NCBI GenBank assembly: GCA_028279085.1
Contig: JANQSX010000066.1
Coordinates: 1-6,589, forward strand
DNA: 6,589 nucleotides
DNA from: Bdellovibrionales bacterium
Lineage (GTDB): Bacteria > Bdellovibrionota > Bdellovibrionia > Bdellovibrionales > UBA1609
Direction of reading: 5' to 3'
Both the position numbers and the translations under genes were made by a program. Under the pieces are notes generated by a model. The model was not told the origin of the DNA. It saw only the letters and a list, made by a program, of their open reading frames with translations, and made no database searches. Shown here in pieces: positions 1-6,003 of the stretch (its first letter is position 1; each line of letters opens with the position of its first letter).

Positions 1-826
1 AACAACCGTCATTAATTAAACTAAGGTTACCTTTGTATCCGGTATAAAGAGGACTACCTGGTAAAGCGGCTATAGTAGTGCCGGCATGAAGAGCATAGCG
101 GGCGGTTACCATTGTGCCACTTCGAAATTGAGCTTGTGCTATAAAAATCAAATGAGATAAAAAAGCCAGAATTTTATTTCTTTTATGAAAATGGGATTTC
201 CTCATGGGTTCAGACATGGGGAATATACTGACAAAAGCTCCTCCTCCCCCTATAATTTCTTTTTCCCATTTTTTTAAATCAGCTGGATAATAATTTTTTA
301 TTCCACAGGGTAGAAAGCAAAGAGTAGGTTTTTGGGAAGCTAAGGAGAGAGCGTGTGCTTTCTGATCCACTCCCCTAGCTCCTCCACTCATTAGGCAGAA
401 TTTTTCTTTTCTTTTTTTTAAGAAAGTACTTAAATGCATTTCCATCCAAAGTAAAGTATCCTGGTAAGGTTTACGACTTCCTACTAAAGAAAAAAGAAAA
501 TGATCTTTCCAGCAAGCCTGTCCCTTCCAACTAATAAGCACCGGGGGATATTCCATTTGTAAAAGATAGGTTGGGTAATTAGAATGGAATGGCCAAGCTG
601 TTTGAATACCTGATAGCTGACAAAATTTTTGATCTTTTTCCGCTTGTTTCCACCATTCTTTTTGAATACGTAAGTAATGTTTGGTATCGGGATGAGATAT
701 GTAGTTACTCAGCTGAGTCACAGAATGGATCTGTTCCTGATTTTGAAAGACTTTTTTAAAATCTTTCAAAGTTAATGTCTGATTTTGCCAACTTAGAAAA
801 GCTAAATATTCCAACCAGGATTGCAT
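1..826 (-). CDS. dprA: DNA processing protein DprA (Smf), C-terminal end missing
   Basis: The leftward frame encodes 275 residues and is still open at the window edge, so the C-terminus is cut off. DprA loads RecA onto incoming single-stranded DNA during natural transformation and acts in the cytoplasm. The Rossmann-like core is plain: VGSR at residues 115-118, SGGARGVDQKAH at 147-158 (family SGxARGID..AH), YP at 180-181, KRNKILA at 215-221 (family RNRIIAGL), SGTMVTARYAL at 236-246, PGSP at 256-259 and LINDG at 270-274. Residues 1 to about 110 are a more divergent N-terminal region, as is usual. An in-frame TAA at 836-838 lies just upstream, so the ATG at 824-826 is the only reasonable start; its Shine-Dalgarno sequence is weak. 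The usual 'SE' after the glycine-rich turn reads S-I (200-201), a minor deviation. Presence of dprA does not by itself prove competence, since the gene is widespread. Confidence 0.93.
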   Translation of the reverse strand, partial: MQSWLEYLAFLSWQNQTLTLKDFKKVFQNQEQIHSVTQLSNYISHPDTKHYLRIQKEWWKQAEKDQKFCQLSGIQTAWPFHSNYPTYLLQMEYPPVLISWKGQACWKDHFLFSLVGSRKPYQDTLLWMEMHLSTFLKKRKEKFCLMSGGARGVDQKAHALSLASQKPTLCFLPCGIKNYYPADLKKWEKEIIGGGGAFVSIFPMSEPMRKSHFHKRNKILAFLSHLIFIAQAQFRSGTMVTARYALHAGTTIAALPGSPLYTGYKGNLSLINDGC

Positions 827-854
827 GGCTATCTTTTATGCAAAAACTGTTCCT

Positions 855-868
855 GGTATTTTTATACC
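855..868. other. Small perfect hairpin in the dprA leader
   Basis: GGTAT and ATACC form a perfect 5-bp stem around a TTTT loop (AAAA on the dprA strand). It sits between the palindromic repeat and the dprA start. With no G/C-rich stem or downstream T run in the dprA direction, it is not a convincing terminator, and its role is unknown. Confidence 0.4.
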
Positions 869-872
869 TAAT

Positions 873-949
873 TGTCCTTCCGAACTTGATTCGGAATCCA
901 GAGGATGTTTGGGGTTTCTTCTGGATTCTGGATCAAGTCCAGAATGACA
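873..949. repeat. 77-bp nested palindromic repeat element (REP/MITE-like)
   Basis: Two 32-base arms (873-904 and 918-949) are inverted relative to each other around a 13-base spacer and match at 26 of 32 positions. Each arm also holds its own perfect 7-bp hairpin with a 5-base loop: TTCCGAA-CTTGA-TTCGGAA at 878-896 and TTCTGGA-TCAAG-TCCAGAA at 926-944. Four of the six differences between the arms are two compensating base-pair changes inside these small stems. Read on the minus strand it encodes a peptide containing SGLDPESRRNP, a pattern I recognise from dispersed palindromic repeats of many proteobacterial genomes, often seen as spurious small ORFs. It lies between menG and dprA and could cap or process the transcript 3' end. 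Mobility is inferred, because only one copy is visible in this window. Confidence 0.8.
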
Positions 950-995
950 CAGCACAAGACTAGAATAGTGAAAGTCGTTTAGAGTTTTCAGAATT

Positions 996-1718
996 TTATT
1001 TATGTGAAACTCGGGCTTTGTAAATAAAGCTGGCACCGAAAAAAAGACTTTTGTATTCACATTTGCTGAAATAACCAGTTCCTTTCATTTGTGTTAAAAA
1101 ATCTTTCCGGGCTGGAAAATTTCTAGAAGATTGTTGCAAATATTCATAAGCGAATTTTTGGCCAGTCAGCCAAGTTCCGATCCAGAGCACAATGTAACGA
1201 AAGTATAAATAAAAAAAAGGATAAAGTAAGAAGCCAGGTTTATCACCTGTTTCTAAAATCATCAAAGTTCCTCCACTTTTAGTCACACGGGCCATTTCCA
1301 TAAGAGCTTTTAAAGGATTTTCTACATTTCTCAAACCATAGGCGCAGGAGCAGACATCAAAAGTTTGATTCTCAAAGGGAAGTTGATGCATATCAGCGAT
1401 CTGAAAATGAATGTTTTTCTTTTGAGTTGTTTGAGCTAAGCGGGCTTGCTCAAGCATTTCTTTACAAAAATCCACTCCAATGATTTGTGCTTCAGGTCCC
1501 AGCTGCTTTTGAAATTCAAAGGCTAAAACCCCGGTGCCTGTAGCACAATCCAGAATTTTACCGTTTTTAGGAGCTTCACTCCATTGAACTAGTGTTTTTC
1601 TCCAACTAGTATCCATTCCCAAAGTAATAAATTTATTTGTTTTATCGTAGTTAAGAGCTATGGAGCTGAATATCTTTTTTATTTTCTTCGGGTGAACTTT
1701 TGTAAAAGAATTCGTCAT
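996..1718 (-). CDS. menG: Demethylmenaquinone methyltransferase MenG/UbiE
   Basis: A 240-residue class I SAM-dependent methyltransferase of the UbiE/MenG family, which C-methylates demethylmenaquinone to menaquinone (or the matching ubiquinone precursor). Landmarks in order: FSSIALNYDKTN at 17-28 and W39-R40 (family F..IA..YD..N, WR), SAM motif LDCATGTG at 56-63, acidic residue D83 of GVDF, AD at 108-109, LPF-x-NQTFD at 113-121, GLRNVENP at 128-135, RVTKSGG at 144-150, and the family tail YEYLQQS...FP at 191-202. Length is normal for the family. The ATG at 1716-1718 has AGGAA (1725-1729) six bases ahead, and conserved sequence begins about ten residues in, so the start is well supported. The start lies inside the 3' end of the DAHP synthase gene, suggesting coupled translation. 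I favour menG over ubiE because menF and menD lie nearby and no ubiquinone gene is seen. Confidence 0.9.
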   Translation of the reverse strand: MTNSFTKVHPKKIKKIFSSIALNYDKTNKFITLGMDTSWRKTLVQWSEAPKNGKILDCATGTGVLAFEFQKQLGPEAQIIGVDFCKEMLEQARLAQTTQKKNIHFQIADMHQLPFENQTFDVCSCAYGLRNVENPLKALMEMARVTKSGGTLMILETGDKPGFLLYPFFYLYFRYIVLWIGTWLTGQKFAYEYLQQSSRNFPARKDFLTQMKGTGYFSKCEYKSLFFGASFIYKARVSHK

Positions 1719-2505
1719 ACTTTGTTCCTATTGTTCTTCCTATAGTGGATAATATATTTCTTAGTTGTTTCATCATTTTTTTAAATTGCATAAAATTCAA
1801 GGATTGCTGTCCATCTGAAAGGGCTTTTTCCGGCTCCGGGTGAATTTCCACTAAAAGACCATCCATTCCTGCGGCGGCAGCCGCTAGAGCTATGGGAGTA
1901 ACTAAAGTATTGTCTCCCGTAGCATGAGAAGGATCCACAATAACCGGAAGGGAAGACTCTTTTTGAGCCACTAAAGCTCCTGATAAATCTAAAGTGTTGC
2001 GGGTGCTGGTTTCAAAGGTACGGATACCTCTTTCACAAAGGATAATTTGGTTGTTTCCAGACTGAATTAAATATTCTGCTGCTAAAAGCCATTCTTTAAC
2101 TTGCGCGGAGAAAGCTCTTTTCAATAAAACCGGTTTATTTTGTTTTCCCAATTCTTTCAGTAACTCATAGTTATACATATTACGAGTGCCCACCTGAAAT
2201 ATATCTACAATAGGAAGTAATGTCTCCACTTGCCTAGGATCCGTTATTTCAGAAACAAACTGTAAATTATGAGTTTTTTTTAAATGTTGAACAAGAGGCA
2301 AAGCTTCTTCGCCTAAGCCTTGAAAGGAGTTAGGATGAGTACGTAGTTTATAAACACCCCCTCTTAAAAAGTTAATATTTTCCTCTTTCATAATGTTTGC
2401 TATTTGGTTCATTTGCTCTGCATTTTCAATAGAACAAGGACCGGCAATGAGTATGAACGGTCGAGGAGAGTTTTGTAATAAAGAGCATTTATTTATAGTT
2501 TTCAT
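1651..2505 (-). CDS. aroF: 3-deoxy-7-phosphoheptulonate (DAHP) synthase, type I-beta, no regulatory domain
   Basis: Condenses phosphoenolpyruvate with erythrose 4-phosphate, the first step of the shikimate pathway to chorismate. Motifs in this 284-residue protein: AGPCSIE at 21-27, RGGVYKLRTHPNSFQGLG at 48-65, VGTRNMYN at 105-112, PVLLKRAFSA at 125-134, CERGIRTFE at 157-165, DPSHATG at 191-197 and EIHPEPEKALSDGQQSL at 220-236. Likely metal ligands are C24, H194, E220 and D231; their spacing matches what I recall for the Thermotoga maritima type I-beta enzyme. The K-x-RT-x-P-x-SFQGLG segment marks DAHP synthase rather than the related KDO-8-phosphate synthase. The catalytic barrel begins almost at the N-terminus, so neither the ferredoxin-like regulatory domain nor a fused chorismate mutase is present. 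The enzyme may therefore escape feedback control (inference). Residues from about 250 form a tail whose last 22 codons overlap menG. The region before the ATG is A-rich with no clear Shine-Dalgarno sequence. The exact paralogue name is uncertain. Confidence 0.92.
   Translation of the reverse strand: MKTINKCSLLQNSPRPFILIAGPCSIENAEQMNQIANIMKEENINFLRGGVYKLRTHPNSFQGLGEEALPLVQHLKKTHNLQFVSEITDPRQVETLLPIVDIFQVGTRNMYNYELLKELGKQNKPVLLKRAFSAQVKEWLLAAEYLIQSGNNQIILCERGIRTFETSTRNTLDLSGALVAQKESSLPVIVDPSHATGDNTLVTPIALAAAAAGMDGLLVEIHPEPEKALSDGQQSLNFMQFKKMMKQLRNILSTIGRTIGTKYDEFFYKSSPEENKKDIQLHSS
1725..1729 (-). promoter_or_regulatory. menG ribosome binding site inside aroF
   Basis: AGGAA on the minus strand, six bases before the menG ATG. 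It lies within the aroF reading frame upstream of the overlap and fixes the menG start, so ribosomes translating aroF run over it. Confidence 0.7.
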
Positions 2506-2511
2506 TTTTTC

Positions 2512-2589
2512 TTTTTAACTTGAAAGATTAGTTTTTTCAAACTGGATAAGTAGGAAAGCTCTTAAAAATGTTCATTTTCAAGTTAAAAA
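2512..2589. repeat. 14-bp perfect inverted repeat flanking 50 bp, upstream of aroF
   Basis: TTTTTAACTTGAAA at 2512-2525 is the exact reverse complement of 2576-2589, with 50 bases between. If aroF transcription starts further right, the arms would pair in the aroF leader, with the downstream arm ending seven bases before the start codon. A competing shorter hairpin, TTGAAA (2520-2525) with TTTCAA (2535-2540), uses the same arm. It could be a regulator binding site or a leader switch. The sequence is A/T-rich, so some of the match may be chance. Confidence 0.55.
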
Positions 2590-2639
2590 AAGTTTTATTT
2601 GAAAGAACAGAGTTTTTGACAGGTGACTAGTTATAAAAA

Positions 2640-2652
2640 GGGTTATAAACCC
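2640..2652. promoter_or_regulatory. Short palindrome just ahead of menF, possible operator
   Basis: GGGTT (2640-2644) and AACCC (2648-2652) form a perfect 5-bp inverted repeat around ATA, ending ten bases before the menF ATG. A protein bound here, or a hairpin in the mRNA, would block the menF start region. No Shine-Dalgarno sequence is visible beside it. Confidence 0.35.
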
Positions 2653-2662
2653 ATTGTGAAAT

Positions 2663-3748
2663 ATGAGTCAGAAAAACCAAAATTTTGATAATATAGATAA
2701 AACTCAGTGGAGGAAAGAGGGATTTTTGCTTCAAATGGCTCCTGATCGATATTTATTAGGGATAGGTCCTTTTTATGTGTCAAATACACATTCTCCTGAT
2801 CAATGGAGCTTGTTTCGTCCTCTATTTTTTTCTTCTGAATCTTCTGATAAGGGTGAAAATTTTTATGTACCTTCCCATACAATTTTTTATTCCAAACAAG
2901 AACTTTTAGCTTTTTTAGAAGATCAAACAATAAAACAAAATATAAAGAGTTGGAATTGGCAAGAGCCGTGTTTTTTTCAATTTCGGGATTTTTTTTTAAA
3001 AGTAAAAGAGCAAATACAGGCCGGTAAAATTCAAAAAGTGGTTCCGGCTTGTTTTGAGACGGCTGATTATTCGCTGAAAGAAAAAGATATACCCACTTTA
3101 ATCTATCGTTTGATTTCAGGCTCAGATAACGGGACAGCTTATGCCTGGTGGTCTGGCGGGCAGGCCATCATTGGCATCACACCGGAATATCTTTTTAGGA
3201 AAGAAGGATCTTATATTCAAACAATGGCCTTAGCCGGTACAGCTCGTAATTCTCAACATAATTTGTTGGCTGATCCAAAAGAAACTGAAGAGCATCAATT
3301 GGTGGTGCAGACAATAAAAAATCTTTTATCTTCTCTTGGAGAATATCATGTTTCTAACACTTATATATATTCATTAGGGGATATTCGTCATTTAAGAACG
3401 GATTTTAAGTTAAAATTAAAAAACAATATATCCTGTAGGAGCTTGTGCCAGATTCTTCATCCTACACCGGCCTTAGGCGGTCTTCCTCGTAAAGAAGCTT
3501 TGGAATTATTAACTGTGTTTCATCAAAAAACTCATTTAAGATATGGCTTTGGAGCTCCCTTCGGTGTGGTTATGAATGAAAAGGCTTTTTGCGTAGTGGC
3601 TATTAGAAATATACAGTTTATAGATGGTAAAGCTTATCTAGGTTCTGGTTGTGGTTTGGTTCAGGCCAGTCAGCTGGAAAGAGAATGGGAGGAATTGAAA
3701 AAAAAACGTCTATTTACTTGGAATAGGTTTTGTGGAGAATATAAATAA
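2663..3748 (+). CDS. menF: Isochorismate synthase MenF
   Basis: Converts chorismate to isochorismate, the first committed step of menaquinone synthesis. The 361-residue protein has the chorismate-binding fold in its C-terminal two thirds. Visible landmarks: IQKVVPA at 123-129, where K125 is the likely general base; GITPEYLF at 171-178, where E175 is the likely general acid (50 residues from the lysine, as I recall for E. coli MenF and EntC); AGTARN at 191-196; KETEEH at 206-211; LRT at 244-246; LHPTPALGGLPR at 265-276; YGFGAPFGVV at 294-303; and GSGCGLVQAS...EWEE at 327-344. The LHPTPA-GG-P block and the catalytic lysine favour isochorismate synthase over the related TrpE and PabB enzymes. 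The usual 'GTxRRG' loop reads GTARNS, a small deviation. The N-terminal 100 residues are divergent. An in-frame TGA at 2657-2659 limits the start to ATG 2663, although no Shine-Dalgarno sequence precedes it. menD follows after eight bases. A siderophore or salicylate role is less likely given menD. Confidence 0.9.
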   Translation: MSQKNQNFDNIDKTQWRKEGFLLQMAPDRYLLGIGPFYVSNTHSPDQWSLFRPLFFSSESSDKGENFYVPSHTIFYSKQELLAFLEDQTIKQNIKSWNWQEPCFFQFRDFFLKVKEQIQAGKIQKVVPACFETADYSLKEKDIPTLIYRLISGSDNGTAYAWWSGGQAIIGITPEYLFRKEGSYIQTMALAGTARNSQHNLLADPKETEEHQLVVQTIKNLLSSLGEYHVSNTYIYSLGDIRHLRTDFKLKLKNNISCRSLCQILHPTPALGGLPRKEALELLTVFHQKTHLRYGFGAPFGVVMNEKAFCVVAIRNIQFIDGKAYLGSGCGLVQASQLEREWEELKKKRLFTWNRFCGEYK

Positions 3749-3762
3749 ATGAGTGAATGATG
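3746..3762 (+). promoter_or_regulatory. Compact menF-menD junction with stacked start and stop codons
   Basis: The menF stop TAA (3746-3748) is followed directly by an ATG (3749) opening a three-codon frame that ends in TGA at 3758-3760. That frame overlaps the menD ATG at 3757; a second in-frame ATG lies at 3760. The nearest GGAG (3734-3737) is about 20 bases before the menD start, too far for normal use. Translation of menD therefore probably depends on ribosomes finishing menF and restarting. Confidence 0.5.
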
Positions 3763-5430
3763 AATATAAAAAGTAATAAAAGAAAGAATCAATGGCCGCT
3801 CACCTCGTCTGCCTGTGTTGGAAATATTGAACTATCTGAAAAAATTATCAGTCAGGTGATCAATATTCATGGTGTAAAAACTTTTTGTATTTGCCCGGGC
3901 GGACGAAGTGCTCCTTTGGTTTCCGTTATCTCTCATGTAAAGGGCTTAGAAGTTTTTTCCTTTTTTGATGAACGTTCAGCCGGTTTTTTTGCTCTGGGAC
4001 GTTGTAAAAGAGATAAAAGGCCTTGTGCAGTAGTCACCACTTCCGGCACGGCAGTGGCGGAGCTTTTACCTTCTGTTATAGAAGCTTATTACTCTCATCT
4101 GCCTTTAGTTCTTGTCACAGCGGATCGACCTTCCTCTTATCGTAAAACCGGTGCGCCACAAAGTATTGAACAACCTGGAATTTTTTCTCATTATGTGGAA
4201 GAACAATGGGACTTGGAAAAAAATCTGGAGTTTGATCTGTCTTCCTGGAAAGGCTCTACTCCTTGTCATATTAATGTTTGTTTTGATGAACCTTTAATAA
4301 ACAAAGAAGTAAATAAACTCTCGTTTTCTTCAATTAAAGAAGTGAAGAAAAAATTAAACTCTTCTTCTCCGAAAGAAGAGCAACAAATAAAATCTTTTTT
4401 TCATAAGGTTAAAAATCCACTATGTATTTTGACGGAATTGCCGGATGAAGTAAGAGAAAATACAGAAAATATTTTATATTTATTCCGTTGGCCTGTTTAC
4501 GCGGAAGCTCTTTCCGGTTTAAGGGAGTCTGAAAAATTAAATTCTCTCCTTTTAAAATCCGGATCCGACTTTTTAAATTGGATCATTTCAAATCAGAAAG
4601 CGGATGGTATTATTCGTATAGGTAGAAGACCTAGTGCTCGTTTTTGGAGGGATTTGGAAAAAAATCATTTACCGGTTTTGTCTGTAAGTGATCAGATTTA
4701 TTCCGGTTTAAGTCGTGGCGGCCCGGCTTTGTCTTTTGATTCTTTTTTTCAATGGAGTAAGGATTTTATTTTAAGTCAATCTCATATTGATGGGGAACTA
4801 TTTACTGAAGATAAAAAACGAGTTGAGCAATTACAAAAAACCCTGGAAGGATGTCCTTTTAGTGAGCCTTCTTTAATAAGGGAATTTTCCCGAAAAATTC
4901 CTGATCATTCTTTGTTGTTTTTAGGTAATAGTCTTCCTATTAGGGAGTGGGATTTAGCGGCGGATTATGGGGTTGTAAAAAACAAACAATTAAAATATCT
5001 AGCCAATAGAGGTGCTAATGGAATAGATGGACTGCTTTCCACTTTTTTTGGAGCTTGTAAACCGGATCGGCAAAACTGGTGTTTAATAGGAGACTTAAGT
5101 TGTCTGTATGATTTGTCTGCCCCATGGGTTTTACAGCAAATGAATAAAAGTGTTCAGTGTTTTATCGTTGTCATTAATAATAGTGGCGGACAGATCTTTT
5201 CTTCTATGTTTTCTGATCCTTTATTTTTAAATTCGCATAACTTACAATTTAAACAGTGGGCGGCCATGTGGAACTTGAATTATTATTGTGTCACCCAATG
5301 GCCTGAAACATTTTCTTTTTCTTCTCCGGCAATAATAGAGCTTAAGGTAAATCCTACTTATACAAAACAGTTTCACTCTTTGCTTAAAGCTAAAACTCTT
5401 TTATCCAAAGAAAAAACCGGACTGGACTAA
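3757..5430 (+). CDS. menD: SEPHCHC synthase MenD (ThDP-dependent)
   Basis: MenD joins isochorismate and 2-oxoglutarate to give 2-succinyl-5-enolpyruvyl-6-hydroxy-3-cyclohexene-1-carboxylate, using thiamine diphosphate and Mg2+. All three regions of the fold are recognisable in 557 residues, a normal length. N-terminal: CPGGRSAP at 46-53, DERSAGFFALG at 71-81 with E72 as the expected cofactor-activating glutamate, TTSGTAVAELLPSVIEAYYS at 94-113, VTADRP at 120-125 and GAPQSIEQPGIF at 132-143. C-terminal: GNSLPIRE at 390-397, ANRGANGIDGLLST at 416-429 and the ThDP motif from GDLSCLYD (445-452) to NNSGGQIF (474-481). The substrate-binding loop reads CPGGRS instead of the common SPGSRS, keeping R50. 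Two adjacent ATGs (3757, 3760) could start it. About 25 residues precede the conserved part, so a slightly later start is possible. It is presumably co-transcribed with menF; no menH, menC, menE or menB follows. Confidence 0.97.
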   Translation: MMNIKSNKRKNQWPLTSSACVGNIELSEKIISQVINIHGVKTFCICPGGRSAPLVSVISHVKGLEVFSFFDERSAGFFALGRCKRDKRPCAVVTTSGTAVAELLPSVIEAYYSHLPLVLVTADRPSSYRKTGAPQSIEQPGIFSHYVEEQWDLEKNLEFDLSSWKGSTPCHINVCFDEPLINKEVNKLSFSSIKEVKKKLNSSSPKEEQQIKSFFHKVKNPLCILTELPDEVRENTENILYLFRWPVYAEALSGLRESEKLNSLLLKSGSDFLNWIISNQKADGIIRIGRRPSARFWRDLEKNHLPVLSVSDQIYSGLSRGGPALSFDSFFQWSKDFILSQSHIDGELFTEDKKRVEQLQKTLEGCPFSEPSLIREFSRKIPDHSLLFLGNSLPIREWDLAADYGVVKNKQLKYLANRGANGIDGLLSTFFGACKPDRQNWCLIGDLSCLYDLSAPWVLQQMNKSVQCFIVVINNSGGQIFSSMFSDPLFLNSHNLQFKQWAAMWNLNYYCVTQWPETFSFSSPAIIELKVNPTYTKQFHSLLKAKTLLSKEKTGLD

Positions 5431-5454
5431 CACCCTGTCAAGACTTTTTCACCA

Positions 5455-5486
5455 TTTATAAACATTTGGGATATAAAGTTTTTTTT
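5455..5486 (+). terminator. Weak terminator-like hairpin after menD
   Basis: TTTATA (5455-5460) pairs with TATAAA (5472-5477) around an 11-base loop, followed by G and eight T (5479-5486). The T run suits an intrinsic terminator, but the six-pair stem is all A/T and weak. It lies 25 bases past the menD stop in a 159-base gap that otherwise holds only the leader of the next gene. Confidence 0.3.
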
Positions 5487-5574
5487 CTGTCTCATCTTTG
5501 GACAAGTTGTAATATTGACGCCTTCTTTTTTTTTACTATCTGTCATAATATATAAAGCATGGCAATTATTTTAT

Positions 5575-5580
5575 AGAGGT
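5575..5580 (+). promoter_or_regulatory. Ribosome binding site deciding the 5590 start
   Basis: AGAGGT ends nine bases before the ATG at 5590-5592. The same frame can be extended upstream to a TTG at 5515, but that TTG has no ribosome binding site and the extra 25 residues look non-conserved, so 5590 is preferred. Confidence 0.65.
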
Positions 5581-5589
5581 AGATGGTTT

Positions 5590-5931
5590 ATGAAATTAGT
5601 GATCGATTTACTAAGACAAAAAAATAATTATCTGATTCAGTTTGCGAAAATCAGTTCTCTTGAATGCCATCGTTTACAATCCGGGAATTATAAACATATA
5701 GAGCAATTTTATTACAGCCGTCAGGTTATTTTAGATGCTATTGAAAATATTGATATACATTTAAAACGATATTCTGTTCAGTCCGTTTCAGAAGTGGACA
5801 AGAAAACTGTTCGGGAACTTTTGCAGGAAAAGCGAAAAATCGCACGAGGTATTTTACAAACCGATCTTTTAATTCATTCTTATCTGAATAATTCACAGAA
5901 CAAAGAGATAGTGGAAGATCAAATCGCCTAA
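5590..5931 (+). CDS. Small all-helical protein, possibly FlgN-like
   Basis: I do not recognise this 113-residue protein with certainty. It has no signal peptide, membrane segment or cysteine/histidine metal cluster and looks wholly alpha-helical. Likely long helices span about residues 2-32, 34-61 and 70-100, rich in L, I, K, Q and E, with a short polar tail. The pattern of an N-terminal helix ending in a basic segment, then 'SGNYKHIEQFYYSRQVILDAI', resembles the layout of FlgN-type chaperones for flagellar hook-associated proteins, where a dose of helix is followed by an 'L..gd...l......R..ll..l' stretch. This resemblance is by eye only, and other small coiled-coil proteins would look similar. 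It has its own ribosome binding site and is followed after 146 bases by a signalling gene; no other flagellar gene is visible. Start ATG 5590 is preferred over a TTG at 5515. Confidence 0.7.
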   Translation: MKLVIDLLRQKNNYLIQFAKISSLECHRLQSGNYKHIEQFYYSRQVILDAIENIDIHLKRYSVQSVSEVDKKTVRELLQEKRKIARGILQTDLLIHSYLNNSQNKEIVEDQIA

Positions 5932-5972
5932 TTTCAATCATCTAAAAAATAATTTCAGATTTCTTTATTAGC

Positions 5973-5989
5973 TCTTGCTTAATCTTGCT
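5973..5989 (+). repeat. Two TCTTGCT direct repeats, one helical turn apart
   Basis: TCTTGCT occurs at 5973-5979 and 5983-5989, so equivalent bases are exactly ten apart. The second copy ends two bases before the predicted -35 box at 5992. This is the arrangement expected for a transcription activator binding site, though a chance repeat is possible. Confidence 0.4.
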
Positions 5990-6003
5990 GATTGGCAGAT
6001 TAA
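5979..6003. other. Bulged hairpin overlapping the -35 region
   Basis: TTAATCT (5979-5985) pairs with AGATTAA (5997-6003). After a one-base bulge (T5986), GC (5987-5988) pairs with GC (5995-5996), leaving a TGATTG loop. It is followed by A rather than T on the plus strand, so it is not a terminator for the upstream gene; it could be an operator. Confidence 0.35.

Larger units (their letters stand above)
2506..2662. promoter_or_regulatory. Divergent control region between aroF and menF
   Basis: These 157 bases separate the leftward aroF-menG set from the rightward menF-menD set, so promoters for both should lie here. On the menF strand there is a perfect TTGACA at 2616-2621, but TATA-like boxes lie 10 bases (TATAAA, 2632-2637) and 21 bases (TTATAA, 2643-2648) downstream, neither being standard spacing. 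On the aroF strand TTCACA (2660-2655) and TATAAC (2635-2630) are 19 bases apart, also imperfect. GTTATAAA occurs twice, at 2630-2637 and 2642-2649. Neither downstream gene has a strong Shine-Dalgarno sequence. The individual promoter assignments are weak. Confidence 0.5.

Noticed and set aside
775..963. 62-codon plus-strand ORF
   Set aside because: It runs antisense through the dprA start and the palindromic repeat; its C-terminal peptide (WILDQVQND) comes from the repeat.
836..1060. 74-codon minus-strand ORF with a SGLDPESR peptide
   Set aside because: It overlaps the end of menG in another frame and owes its middle part to the repeat; it is a typical spurious repeat-derived ORF.
1651..2505. 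KDO-8-phosphate synthase (kdsA)
   Set aside because: The K-x-RT-x-P-x-SFQGLG and CERGIRTFE motifs are those of DAHP synthase; the KdsA-type substrate loop is absent.
2643..2930. 95-codon minus-strand ORF
   Set aside because: It is antisense to the start of menF, which has clear family motifs, and resembles no known protein.
2663..3748. TrpE or PabB (anthranilate or aminodeoxychorismate synthase)
   Set aside because: The lysine at position 125 (water-activating type), the LHPTPALGG block and the adjoining menD point to isochorismate synthase.
4112..4297. 61-codon plus-strand ORF inside menD
   Set aside because: Out-of-frame shadow of a strongly conserved part of menD.
5515..5549. TTGACG / CATAAT promoter pair before the 113-residue gene
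   Set aside because: The spacer is 23 bases; the alternative TACTAT box gives only 13. Neither is acceptable without further evidence.
5515..5589. Upstream TTG extension of the 113-residue protein
   Set aside because: No ribosome binding site at the TTG, and the extension overlaps what looks like leader sequence; ATG 5590 has AGAGGT at good spacing.
5738..5941. 67-codon minus-strand ORF
   Set aside because: Antisense to the 113-residue helical gene, which has a ribosome binding site; this ORF shows no recognisable motif.
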